DNA of 64,000 nt from Thiomicrospira sp. WB1 (GTDB taxonomy: Bacteria; Pseudomonadota; Gammaproteobacteria; Thiomicrospirales; Thiomicrospiraceae), in contig NZ_LQBN01000001.1 of the NCBI RefSeq assembly GCF_001507535.1, forward strand, positions 928,022-992,021. The letters run 5' to 3'. The translations under genes and the position numbers were made by a program. This document shows positions 25,826-34,074 of this stretch, piece by piece. Every line of letters begins with the position of its first letter. The first letter of the stretch is position 1. The notes under the pieces are model-generated. The model worked only from the letters and a program-made list of their open reading frames with translations, was not told the origin of the DNA and searched no databases.

Positions 25826-28561
25826 TCAGGGGGTTGTGTCGTTGTGATGTTCGGCCTGGTCCAGCAGTCTTTGTTCATACTGTTTGAGGGCATTGGATTT
25901 GCTGCGGATGGCAAACGTCAGACGCGCGACGTCTTCGAATTGCTTGGCAAAGTGAACCGTCATGCCTTCTTTTAAGTAATCCGGCAGTTCGTGATAATCC
26001 TTCTGGTTTTCATCCGGAAGAATCACGGTTTTGATGCCAATGCGCCGTGCAGCGATCACTTTTTCACGAATGCCACCCACCGGTAGGACCTGTCCGGTCA
26101 GGCTGAGTTCGCCTGTCATGGCCAGAGGTGTTTTGATGGGTTCATTGCGTGCCAGAGAAAGCAACGCCGTGGCCATGGTGACCCCCGCACTGGGACCATC
26201 TTTTGGCGTTGCGCCATCGGGCACATGCAGGTGCACGAATGCTTTGTCAAAAAATTCCGGATCGGCTTTGAAGGTTTCCAGGTTGGAGGCAACGTAACTG
26301 AATGCGATGCCGGCTGATTCTTGCATCACATCGCCCAATTGTCCCGACAGTTTGAATCCACGATTTTGGGTGTGGACACGCGACGCTTCAATGGTCAGTG
26401 TTGCACCGCCCATTGAGGTCCATGCCAGTCCGGTCACGGTGCCGATGCTCTGTTGCGTTTTTTCCGGAGTGAACCGGGGTTGTCCTAAAAGCGCTTCCAG
26501 ATCATTCACGTGAATGGTGTACTGTGTCAGTTCTTTTTTGACAAAACGAATCGCCAGCTTTCGAATCAGCTTAGCCAGTTGTTTTTTCAAATTACGCACA
26601 CCCGCTTCACGCGCATAACCCTCCACCACGTGTCGCAAAGTGGCCGGGGTGATTGACAATTCTTTTTTGCTTAAGCCCGCTTCGTCCAGCAGCTGGGGCC
26701 AGAGGTGATGTTTGGCGATTTGAATTTTTTCTTCGGTGATGTAGCCGGATAGGCGAATCACTTCCATGCGATCCAGCAAGGGACCGGGAATGGTGTCCAG
26801 CGTGTTGGCAGTACAGACAAACAGGGCTTTGGACAAGTCAAAGCGCACGTCCAGAAAGTGATCCATGAAATCATGGTTCTGTTCCGGGTCCAGAACTTCC
26901 AATAATGCCGAGGCCGGATCCCCCTGAAAGGACGCGCCGATTTTGTCGATTTCATCCAACATGATCACCGGGTTGGCGCTGCCAGTGTCTTTGAGGGCCT
27001 GAACGAATTTGCCTGGCATGGCACCGATGTAGGTGCGTCGGTGTCCTTTGATTTCCGCCTCGTCACGCATGCCACCGACCGAGAATCGGTAAAAGGTCCG
27101 CCCCAGGGTTTCGGCGATCGATTTGCCGATGGAGGTCTTGCCCACCCCTGGCGGGCCCACAAGACAGATAATGGAACCGGAAATCTCTCCTTTCAGGGCG
27201 CCCACAGCCAGAAATTCCAGAATCCGATCTTTGACATCGTCCAGACCGTCATGGCCTCGGTCCAGGATTTTCTGGGCACGTTTGAGGTTGAGTTTGTCCT
27301 TGCTGTATTGACCCCAGGGCAGTTGTGTGACCCAATCGAGCCAGTTTCGTGCCACGCCGTATTCGGGTGATTGCGGATCAAGGAGGCGGATTTTGTCGAG
27401 TTCTTCATCCGCCTTGGTTTTTGCCTCATCACTCAGGACCAGTTTTTTCATGCGATCCTGAAACAGGTCGGCGTCCGCAGTCCGGTCGTCTTTGACCATG
27501 CCCAGCTCGTTCTGAATTTCTTTGAGTTGCTGATGCAGAAAGAATTCACGTTGCTGTTGCGTCAGTTTTTCTTCCACACGCTCACGAATGTTGAACTGCA
27601 GCTTGGTGACTTCGATTTCGTGTTTGAATAGGGCCAGTACCTTGTCAAGCCGTTCGCTCAGGTCGAGCGTATCCAACAGGTTTTGGAGCTTATCATTGCT
27701 GGCCGCGGTCAGGCTGGCGGCAAAGTCGGCCAGGTGTTCCGAATCGGAAGCGCTGTAGCGGTTGAGAAAATACTTCAATTCTTCGCTGTAAAGGGGATTC
27801 AGCGGCAACAGCTCCTTGAAAGCATTCATAATGGCGAGGCCATAGGCTTTGTATTCTTTGTTGCTGCCGCTGCGAACGTCTTTGGGATAGGTAACGTAGG
27901 CCTGATAAGGTGCTTTGTCCTGAATCCATTCATCAACCTGAAAACGGCAGATGCCTTCGGCGACCAGCTGGATGTAATCGTCCCGCATTTTGGGATCATG
28001 GATTCGAACCAGTGTGCCGGTCTGGGCAAAATCGTCTGCCAAAGCACGATGATGGTCGTCGGTGTCGACATAGATCACACCGATGTAGTGCTGGCCTGCG
28101 TCCATTACCTGGTTTAAGGTTTCTTCCCACGCCTCTCGATCAAGGACGATGGGCAGGGTCTGGCCCGGAAAAAAGGGGCGGTCTTTAATGGGCAGCAGAA
28201 ACAATCGTCCCGGACGGGAACGGTTGGCTGCCACCAGGCTGGTGATGGCTTTGGCGGCTTCCTGCAGCGAGCCCTGATCATAGGCTGGCTCGTCGGAGGT
28301 GTCGGCGTCATCGGCGTCCGAATCATGGACGATGTGTTCTCCCTGCAGTGGGGGTTCTGCATCGGCCTCATTCTCAAGCGATGCCTCGTCTTCGTTCGCC
28401 AGTTCGGGGATGGCCTCAGAGATGCCGTCATAGAATTCGGTGAATTCGATGTCGACGGGGTCCGATTCCTGACTGGTTTCGCTTGCCCCGTTGCGTTCAT
28501 CCGAACGATCAAAGGTTGGTTCATCGTCTGGGTTTGGTTGGTTGGAGTCGTGATCCGCCAT
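25826..28561 (-). CDS. lon: ATP-dependent protease Lon with acidic N-terminal extension
   Basis: Cytosolic AAA+ serine protease that degrades damaged and regulatory proteins. 911 residues from the ATG at 28561; an ATG at 28612 would add 17 residues, and neither has a strong ribosome site. Residues 1 to about 105 are a low-complexity, strongly acidic extension absent from E. coli Lon (784 residues). Then the LonN domain (about 120-320), coiled middle, AAA+ module with Walker A GPPGVGKTSIGKS near 480 and Walker B VIMLDEIDK near 545, and the protease domain with serine in KDGPSAGVTMA near 815 and lysine in REKVIAARR near 858. Divergent from mogA. Confidence 0.95.
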   Translation of the reverse strand: MADHDSNQPNPDDEPTFDRSDERNGASETSQESDPVDIEFTEFYDGISEAIPELANEDEASLENEADAEPPLQGEHIVHDSDADDADTSDEPAYDQGSLQEAAKAITSLVAANRSRPGRLFLLPIKDRPFFPGQTLPIVLDREAWEETLNQVMDAGQHYIGVIYVDTDDHHRALADDFAQTGTLVRIHDPKMRDDYIQLVAEGICRFQVDEWIQDKAPYQAYVTYPKDVRSGSNKEYKAYGLAIMNAFKELLPLNPLYSEELKYFLNRYSASDSEHLADFAASLTAASNDKLQNLLDTLDLSERLDKVLALFKHEIEVTKLQFNIRERVEEKLTQQQREFFLHQQLKEIQNELGMVKDDRTADADLFQDRMKKLVLSDEAKTKADEELDKIRLLDPQSPEYGVARNWLDWVTQLPWGQYSKDKLNLKRAQKILDRGHDGLDDVKDRILEFLAVGALKGEISGSIICLVGPPGVGKTSIGKSIAETLGRTFYRFSVGGMRDEAEIKGHRRTYIGAMPGKFVQALKDTGSANPVIMLDEIDKIGASFQGDPASALLEVLDPEQNHDFMDHFLDVRFDLSKALFVCTANTLDTIPGPLLDRMEVIRLSGYITEEKIQIAKHHLWPQLLDEAGLSKKELSITPATLRHVVEGYAREAGVRNLKKQLAKLIRKLAIRFVKKELTQYTIHVNDLEALLGQPRFTPEKTQQSIGTVTGLAWTSMGGATLTIEASRVHTQNRGFKLSGQLGDVMQESAGIAFSYVASNLETFKADPEFFDKAFVHLHVPDGATPKDGPSAGVTMATALLSLARNEPIKTPLAMTGELSLTGQVLPVGGIREKVIAARRIGIKTVILPDENQKDYHELPDYLKEGMTVHFAKQFEDVARLTFAIRSKSNALKQYEQRLLDQAEHHNDTTP

Positions 28562-28708
28562 AGTTCCATTTTGTATTGGTTTGGTTTTCGATGTGCATTT
28601 TATGGGGCGCATTTTCCGGCTTTCAACCCCGGTCGCTGAGACAGCGCAAAAAACCGAGCAAACAGGGCGCGTGCTCGTTACAATGATGAGTAAAAAGATG
28701 GAGGTAAT

Positions 28709-29269
28709 ATGAGTGAAGCCCGCGCCGCAAAAATAGGGTTTGTGACCGTTTCAGATCGTGCCAGTCAGGGTGAGTACGAAGATTTGGGCGGTCCGGCGAT
28801 GAAAGAATGGATTCAGTCCGCATTGACGTCACCCTGGGAGGCGTATTCGCATGTGATTGCCGATGATCAGGCCTTGATTGAAACGACGTTAAAAAAACTG
28901 TCGGACAAAATCGGCTGTGACTTGATTCTGACCACCGGTGGCACGGGCCCTGCCAAACGTGATGTGACGCCGGAAGCCACCTCAGCGGTGTGTGACAAAA
29001 TTCTGGACGGCTTTGCTGAACAAATGCGCGCGGTGTCGCTCCAGTATGTGCCCACGGCAATTCTGTCACGACAGATTGCCGGGACACGTGGGCATTCGTT
29101 GATTATCAACCTGCCCGGCAAGCCCAGTGCGATTGCAGAGTGTCTGGAAGCGGTTTTTCCGGCGGTGCCTTATTGCATTGACCTGATAGAAGGTGCCTAC
29201 CTGGAAACCGATGAGTCGGTTTGCAAAGCCTTTCGTCCCAAACACGCCAAGAAACCGGCTCAGGGGTGA
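28709..29269 (+). CDS. mogA: Molybdopterin adenylyltransferase
   Basis: Adenylylates molybdopterin ahead of molybdate insertion in molybdenum cofactor synthesis. 186 residues, close to E. coli MogA (195). Family blocks: VSDRASQGEYED near residue 13, LTTGGTGPAKRDVTPEAT near 75-92 (MPT-binding loop), and the LPGKPSAIAECL block near 134. SD GGAGG seven bases upstream. Followed after 11 bases by prmB; molybdoenzyme genes are not in the window. Confidence 0.92.
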   Translation: MSEARAAKIGFVTVSDRASQGEYEDLGGPAMKEWIQSALTSPWEAYSHVIADDQALIETTLKKLSDKIGCDLILTTGGTGPAKRDVTPEATSAVCDKILDGFAEQMRAVSLQYVPTAILSRQIAGTRGHSLIINLPGKPSAIAECLEAVFPAVPYCIDLIEGAYLETDESVCKAFRPKHAKKPAQG

Positions 29270-29280
29270 CTGATCCGGCC

Positions 29281-30243
29281 ATGACCAATTTTTTATATCA
29301 ATCGGACACGCTGGAAACCATCAACGATTTCATTCGCTGGGGTGCTACTCTGTTCAGTCGCGCGGATTTGTGTTTCGGTCATGGCACGGACAATGCCTTT
29401 GCCGAAGCCAAGCTGTTGGTTTTTCACCCTCTGGCATTGCCCTGGGATGTGCCGGAAGACATCTACCGCTGTCGCCTGACTCAGCAGGAAAAACAACAGA
29501 TCACAGACTTATTCCGTCACCGCATCGAAAGTCGGGAACCGGCGGCCTATCTGGTGGGCGAGGCACAGTTTGCGGGGTTGCGTTTTTACGTGAACGCCTC
29601 GGTGTTGGTACCGCGCTCTCCCATTGCTGAGTTGATCGCCGAACGCTACCAGCCCTGGGTCGATCCGGATGCGGTCACGCGCATTCTGGATCTGTGTACC
29701 GGCAGTGGTTGCATCGGGATTGCCAGTTTGCAGGCCTGCCCCAATGCGCAGGTTGATCTGGCAGACATTTCGCCGAAAGCACTGGCGGTGGCAAAGCGCA
29801 ATGTTGCCCGCTATCAGCTGGAGGAGGCCGTGTCGGTGGTGAAATCGGATTTGTTCTCGGCTCTGTCCGGGCAGCAATACGACTTGATTGTCTCCAACCC
29901 GCCTTATGTGGATGCCATTGAAATGGCGCATCTGCCGCCGGAATTTCAACGCGAACCGGCTTTGGGCCTGGCGGCGGGGGATGACGGACTGGACCTGGTC
30001 CGGCGTATCCTAGCTGAGGCCAGCGATCATCTGACCGAAGACGGCACGCTGATTGTGGAAGTCGGAGTCAGCCAGCACTATTTGGTGCAGGCGTATCCGG
30101 AATTGCCGTTTTATTGGTTTGAGTTTGAGCAGGGAGGCGAAGGAGTGTTTGCCCTGCAAAAGTCGGAACTGGAGGCGTTTGATGCGGTTTTGCAGGCCCG
30201 AAAAGCACCGGGAATTTACCCTGAATTACCCTCCTCATCATAA
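29281..30243 (+). CDS. prmB: Ribosomal protein L3 glutamine methyltransferase
   Basis: SAM-dependent N5-glutamine methyltransferase of ribosomal protein uL3. 320 residues from the ATG at 29281, 11 bases past the mogA stop. N-terminal helical domain (about 1-90), then a Rossmann methyltransferase with ILDLCTGSGCIGIA near 137 (SAM loop) and the NPPY active motif in VSNPPYVDA near 205, which marks amide methyltransferases. PrmB rather than PrmC is chosen for the N-terminal block and length; the two are close relatives. Confidence 0.9.
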   Translation: MTNFLYQSDTLETINDFIRWGATLFSRADLCFGHGTDNAFAEAKLLVFHPLALPWDVPEDIYRCRLTQQEKQQITDLFRHRIESREPAAYLVGEAQFAGLRFYVNASVLVPRSPIAELIAERYQPWVDPDAVTRILDLCTGSGCIGIASLQACPNAQVDLADISPKALAVAKRNVARYQLEEAVSVVKSDLFSALSGQQYDLIVSNPPYVDAIEMAHLPPEFQREPALGLAAGDDGLDLVRRILAEASDHLTEDGTLIVEVGVSQHYLVQAYPELPFYWFEFEQGGEGVFALQKSELEAFDAVLQARKAPGIYPELPSSS

Positions 30244-30255
30244 AAGGACGTGTCT

Positions 30256-31248
30256 ATGATGGATGACCACCTGTCTTTCTCTTTCCGTGTTGTGCCATGG
30301 CGACCTTTTGTCATTGCCGTGACGTTGGGTCTGGCATGGCCGGTTCACGCCGAGGAGCCGTTGTTGAATCTGGGCGCCGAAGCGCAAGGGAGTGCGCCGA
30401 TGCAACCCAACCGGGAAAGTAACCTGCCATCGGATGAGCCGGAGGTGGATAAGGGCGGGATGACACAAAAAGAAAAGCAGGCGAATGCTGAGGATCAGGC
30501 GGACAAGCAGAAACCGCCGGAATGGGGCTATCATGATGAGCTGGCCCCGCGTCACTGGGCAGAGCTTTCACCACGTTATGCTCTGTGCGGGGAGGGACAG
30601 TCTCAATCCCCTATCAATCTCAAGCGTCAAGGCGCGGTTGGCACCACCGGTTTGCCCGGTTTTGATGTGCATTACCGCGAAACGGTGCTTAAAACCGAAT
30701 TTGATGGCAAGCGGCTCAAGGTCAATGTGCCGGTCGGCAGTTACGTGCGATTGCAGAATCGACGCTATGAACTGATCCACTACGAGTTTCACACCCCTTC
30801 GGAACATCAGAAAGATGGGTTTGCCTATCCGGCAGAACTGCAATGGGTGCACAAAGACGGAGAGGGCAATTATGTGAATGTGGCCGTGCTGTTTCGAGAA
30901 GGTCAGGCCAATGAAGCGCTCGAGACGGTGCTGTCGAATTTGCCCGGTGAAATGAACCAGGAGCGGGTGAACGAGGGCGTTAAATTGCCGGCAACGGATT
31001 TTATTCCGCCTTCGCGCAAATTTTACAAATACCATGGGTCGCTGGCGCACCCGCCTTGCACCGAAAGCGTTTACTGGATGGTGTTTGATCAGCCGCTTGA
31101 GGCTTCGGTGAGTCAGCTCACTCGTCTGCAAGAATATCTGGGCAACAATGCGCGCCCGGTTCAACCCTTGAAGGCACGCACATTGCTTAAATCCTGGCCG
31201 GATGAGTCCGAGCAAGCGGCAGATTACCCGTTTTACTACACGCCCTGA
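30256..31248 (+). CDS. Alpha-carbonic-anhydrase-like protein with altered zinc site
   Basis: 330 residues from the ATG at 30256 (AAGGA seven bases upstream). Signal peptide about 1-33 (cut after VHA), an acidic/glutamine-rich linker (about 34-90), then an alpha-carbonic anhydrase domain from WGYHDELAPRHW to the end, with QSQSPINL and the late GSLAHPPCTE block. Active alpha enzymes hold zinc with three histidines, in HFH and ExHxVH. Here the first block reads HYEFH and the second ELQWVH, so the first histidine is Glu, the third is Gln and only the middle one is kept. The codons (GAG at 30784-30786, CAA at 30841-30843) are unambiguous. It may be catalytically dead, bind another metal, or only bind partner molecules. 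It precedes the DUF748 gene on the same strand. Confidence 0.88.
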   Translation: MMDDHLSFSFRVVPWRPFVIAVTLGLAWPVHAEEPLLNLGAEAQGSAPMQPNRESNLPSDEPEVDKGGMTQKEKQANAEDQADKQKPPEWGYHDELAPRHWAELSPRYALCGEGQSQSPINLKRQGAVGTTGLPGFDVHYRETVLKTEFDGKRLKVNVPVGSYVRLQNRRYELIHYEFHTPSEHQKDGFAYPAELQWVHKDGEGNYVNVAVLFREGQANEALETVLSNLPGEMNQERVNEGVKLPATDFIPPSRKFYKYHGSLAHPPCTESVYWMVFDQPLEASVSQLTRLQEYLGNNARPVQPLKARTLLKSWPDESEQAADYPFYYTP

Positions 31249-31310
31249 CGGGAGGGGTGATCAGCGAGCCCGACAACCGCTCTGGCTTGATTCGTGGTCC
31301 TTTAGTTTTT

Positions 31311-31322
31311 ACCAGGCCTGGT
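31311..31322. repeat. ACCAGGCCTGGT palindrome, copy 6 (intergenic)
   Basis: Exact copy preceded by five T. Ends 7 bases before the ATG of the DUF748 gene, so it covers the expected ribosome-binding region. Confidence 0.97.
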
Positions 31323-31329
31323 GATTAAG

Positions 31330-33996
31330 ATGAACCGATTTTGGCGTCGTTTGACAAAGTACCGTCGCACATGGCTTGCATTGGGGGTTTTTGTGGCCTT
31401 GTGGGCCCTGGCCCCCAGTGCTGCCAAACATCTTTTGATCTGGGGACTGGAAAAGCAAACTCAGGCGCAGGTCAAAGTTGACCAGGTGACGTTGGGATGG
31501 TGGGCCGGTCGGGTCACCGTTTCCGGGTTACGCATTGAAGCCAAACAAACCTCGGCACTGGCATTCGATCGCTTACTTTTGGATCTTAGTTGGGGCGCTC
31601 TGTGGCAACGCAACTGGTTGGTACAGCAATTACACCTGAGTCAGGCACAGGTCACGGTGGAACTGGATGATTCGGCCCGACCGCTTCGCATTGCCGGATG
31701 GCGTCTGCCGGATGGCGCAGCTCCCTCACCTTCGGATGTGGAAGCGGGCAAAGCACAACGCTGGGGAATCGGCATTGATGCGCTGCGCATCGATCAGCTT
31801 CAGGTGATTGTGCAACGCCCCCATACCCAGCATACATTTCAATTAAAACAAGTGCAGCTTAACGGTTTACAAAGCTGGCAACCGGAGCGCTCGGCCGAAC
31901 TGGTCATGGAGGCGCTTTTGGTGCAGCCTTCTCGCGCCGATGCTCGATTGAATCTGAAACTGGCGGCCACGCCTTTTGCTCAAGCGCCGGTCTATGCTGG
32001 TACCCTAGGACTGAATGCGCTGGCATTGTCTGACTGGCAAACACTGTTACCGGCATCAGACAGCCAGATAAGCGGGCAGTTCGCCATGAATGGCGACTTT
32101 GAGTGGCACCATGGGAAACGTCGTTTTCAATGGGATGGGGCTTTGGCACTGGTTGACCCCTCGGTTTCCGTGGCGCCTCAGTCCCTCATTCAGGCCGATG
32201 GCTTTGACTGGTCCGGGCAAGTCAACGCACGTCTTGATGCCAAAACCAACCAGCTGAGTGCAGACGGACGCCTTGATTTGAAGGGGGGCAGGCTCCGCAC
32301 CGATGCGCAGGCGCTGACATGGCGAGGGCTGCAATGGCAAGGAACAGCCGAGGCCGCCATTCCCAGTCAAGATCATGCAAGCCTTCCACTGGCCTGGCAG
32401 ACGCAAGGCACGTTGTCGATGACGGGGGTTGCAGGGCAGGTTGCCCATTACCGCCCTGAGTTGGAACGTCTGGCGTGGCAAGGAAGCGTGTCCGGTCAGG
32501 GCGTGCAACCCAACGCCATGTCATTGCGCTCGCATGGTCAGCTTACGCTGACTCAAATGAGCATGGCAACGCTTCTGGCTTCCAGCGATGCGCCCAAAGA
32601 ATGGGCTCACATTAAGCGTTTGCACAGTGATTACCAAGTCACGCGTCAGCCGCAAGCAAACCATACAGGGCTGACGGTCTCCTTGAATCAGGTGGCGGTG
32701 AACGCATTGAGCGTCGGCGCTTTGGGCGAGGCCAACCAAAAAACCGGTGCGGAAACCATCGAGAACTGGGTGTCGCTGGAAACCCTGACCGTACCGGACG
32801 TGACGTTTCAGGAAGGTGAGACGCCTCGCCTGTCGGCCGGTTTGGTGACGATTGAGGGAGGCGACATTCACGCCACGCTTGATGCCAATCAGCGATTACG
32901 CCAGTGGGAAAGGTTGCGCCCGCTTATGGGGACGGACGCTGCCGCACAGAAGCCTCGGACCGAAACCGATGCGCCTGCTGAGCCAGCATCAGAGTCTGTG
33001 AGCTGGGGTCTGGCTGGTTTGCAAGTCAATGATCTGGCGCTTCATCTTGAGCTGGCAGCCCAGGCGCGTTTTATCCAGACGCTTTTCACGCTGTCGTCAT
33101 TGGAAATGGGACGCCTGGATTCAACTCAACCGGATCAAACCACGCCGATTGAACTGAAAGCACAAATCAATGAGCGAGCCGAGCTTGATGCCTCGTTGCA
33201 GGGCACCTGGTTGCAACCCTATCAAAACACAACGTTTGACGTGACCCTGAGCCATCTTGATCTTTACCCTTATTCCTCTTTGATTGAAACGGCTCTTGAT
33301 TTGGCGGTAGAGCGCGGTCGTTTGTCTTTGAACACAGACGGACAGATTGAGGAAGGTGAACTTCAGTCCAATAACCGGCTGTTTTTAAATGGGTTTCAAT
33401 TGGTTGATGGGCAGGGTGAAGCCGGTCTGAGTGGCATTCAGGTCGGTTTGAACTTATTGCGCGACAAGAATGATCGAATTGAACTGGACGTTCCCATTCA
33501 GGGGCGTATTGACAGCCCCGAATTTCAACTGGATGATGTGATTCAAACGGCCTTGTTCAAGGCCATCCGTGGCGGCACCAAAACCATGTTGGCCTTGGCC
33601 TTGCAGCCCTATGGCGCCATTTATCTCGCGGCTGAATATGCGTTCAACAAGGCTACGGCCATGACCTTTGAGCCAGTGGTATTTGCGCCCGGAAAACCCG
33701 ATCTGACTCAGCCGATGCAGCAGTATCTGCTCAAAGTGGCAAAGGTCGTCCAAAAACAGCCGGAATTATTATTAAACCTTTGTGGTTACTTTACGCCCTC
33801 TGATCGGCAGTATTGGCAACATAAAAAATTGACCGGAGAGGTCTTGTCACAAAAACTTCTGCAATTGGCGCAGACACGGCAGCAAAAAGTTGAAATGTTT
33901 TTGATGCAGGAAGGGGGGCTGGCTGCGAGTCAGCTAACGCTTTGTCAGCCAAAGGAACGCGATCTGGACAAGCCGGGGGTTCTGCTGGGGCTTTAA
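31330..33996 (+). CDS. DUF748/AsmA-like envelope protein
   Basis: 888 residues from the ATG at 31330; a GTG at 31321 is possible but lies in the palindrome. One N-terminal membrane segment (about 15-32), then a long beta-rich periplasmic body made of repeated AsmA-like strands, including LSGIQVGLNLLRDKNDRIELDVPIQG, which I split here as LSGIQVGLNLLRDKND then RIELDVPIQG near 700-725. The extreme C-terminus is a helical cap with two cysteines. Proteins of this kind are thought to form hydrophobic grooves moving lipid between membranes; a precise role is unknown here. No Shine-Dalgarno of strength is visible. Confidence 0.8.
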   Translation: MNRFWRRLTKYRRTWLALGVFVALWALAPSAAKHLLIWGLEKQTQAQVKVDQVTLGWWAGRVTVSGLRIEAKQTSALAFDRLLLDLSWGALWQRNWLVQQLHLSQAQVTVELDDSARPLRIAGWRLPDGAAPSPSDVEAGKAQRWGIGIDALRIDQLQVIVQRPHTQHTFQLKQVQLNGLQSWQPERSAELVMEALLVQPSRADARLNLKLAATPFAQAPVYAGTLGLNALALSDWQTLLPASDSQISGQFAMNGDFEWHHGKRRFQWDGALALVDPSVSVAPQSLIQADGFDWSGQVNARLDAKTNQLSADGRLDLKGGRLRTDAQALTWRGLQWQGTAEAAIPSQDHASLPLAWQTQGTLSMTGVAGQVAHYRPELERLAWQGSVSGQGVQPNAMSLRSHGQLTLTQMSMATLLASSDAPKEWAHIKRLHSDYQVTRQPQANHTGLTVSLNQVAVNALSVGALGEANQKTGAETIENWVSLETLTVPDVTFQEGETPRLSAGLVTIEGGDIHATLDANQRLRQWERLRPLMGTDAAAQKPRTETDAPAEPASESVSWGLAGLQVNDLALHLELAAQARFIQTLFTLSSLEMGRLDSTQPDQTTPIELKAQINERAELDASLQGTWLQPYQNTTFDVTLSHLDLYPYSSLIETALDLAVERGRLSLNTDGQIEEGELQSNNRLFLNGFQLVDGQGEAGLSGIQVGLNLLRDKNDRIELDVPIQGRIDSPEFQLDDVIQTALFKAIRGGTKTMLALALQPYGAIYLAAEYAFNKATAMTFEPVVFAPGKPDLTQPMQQYLLKVAKVVQKQPELLLNLCGYFTPSDRQYWQHKKLTGEVLSQKLLQLAQTRQQKVEMFLMQEGGLAASQLTLCQPKERDLDKPGVLLGL

Positions 33997-34074
33997 AGTC
34001 GCTGGGATGAAACTCTTTTATAATATCTATACATTTATTGTACAATTGGCGCAAAAGAATGAGGAGTGCCAAGC

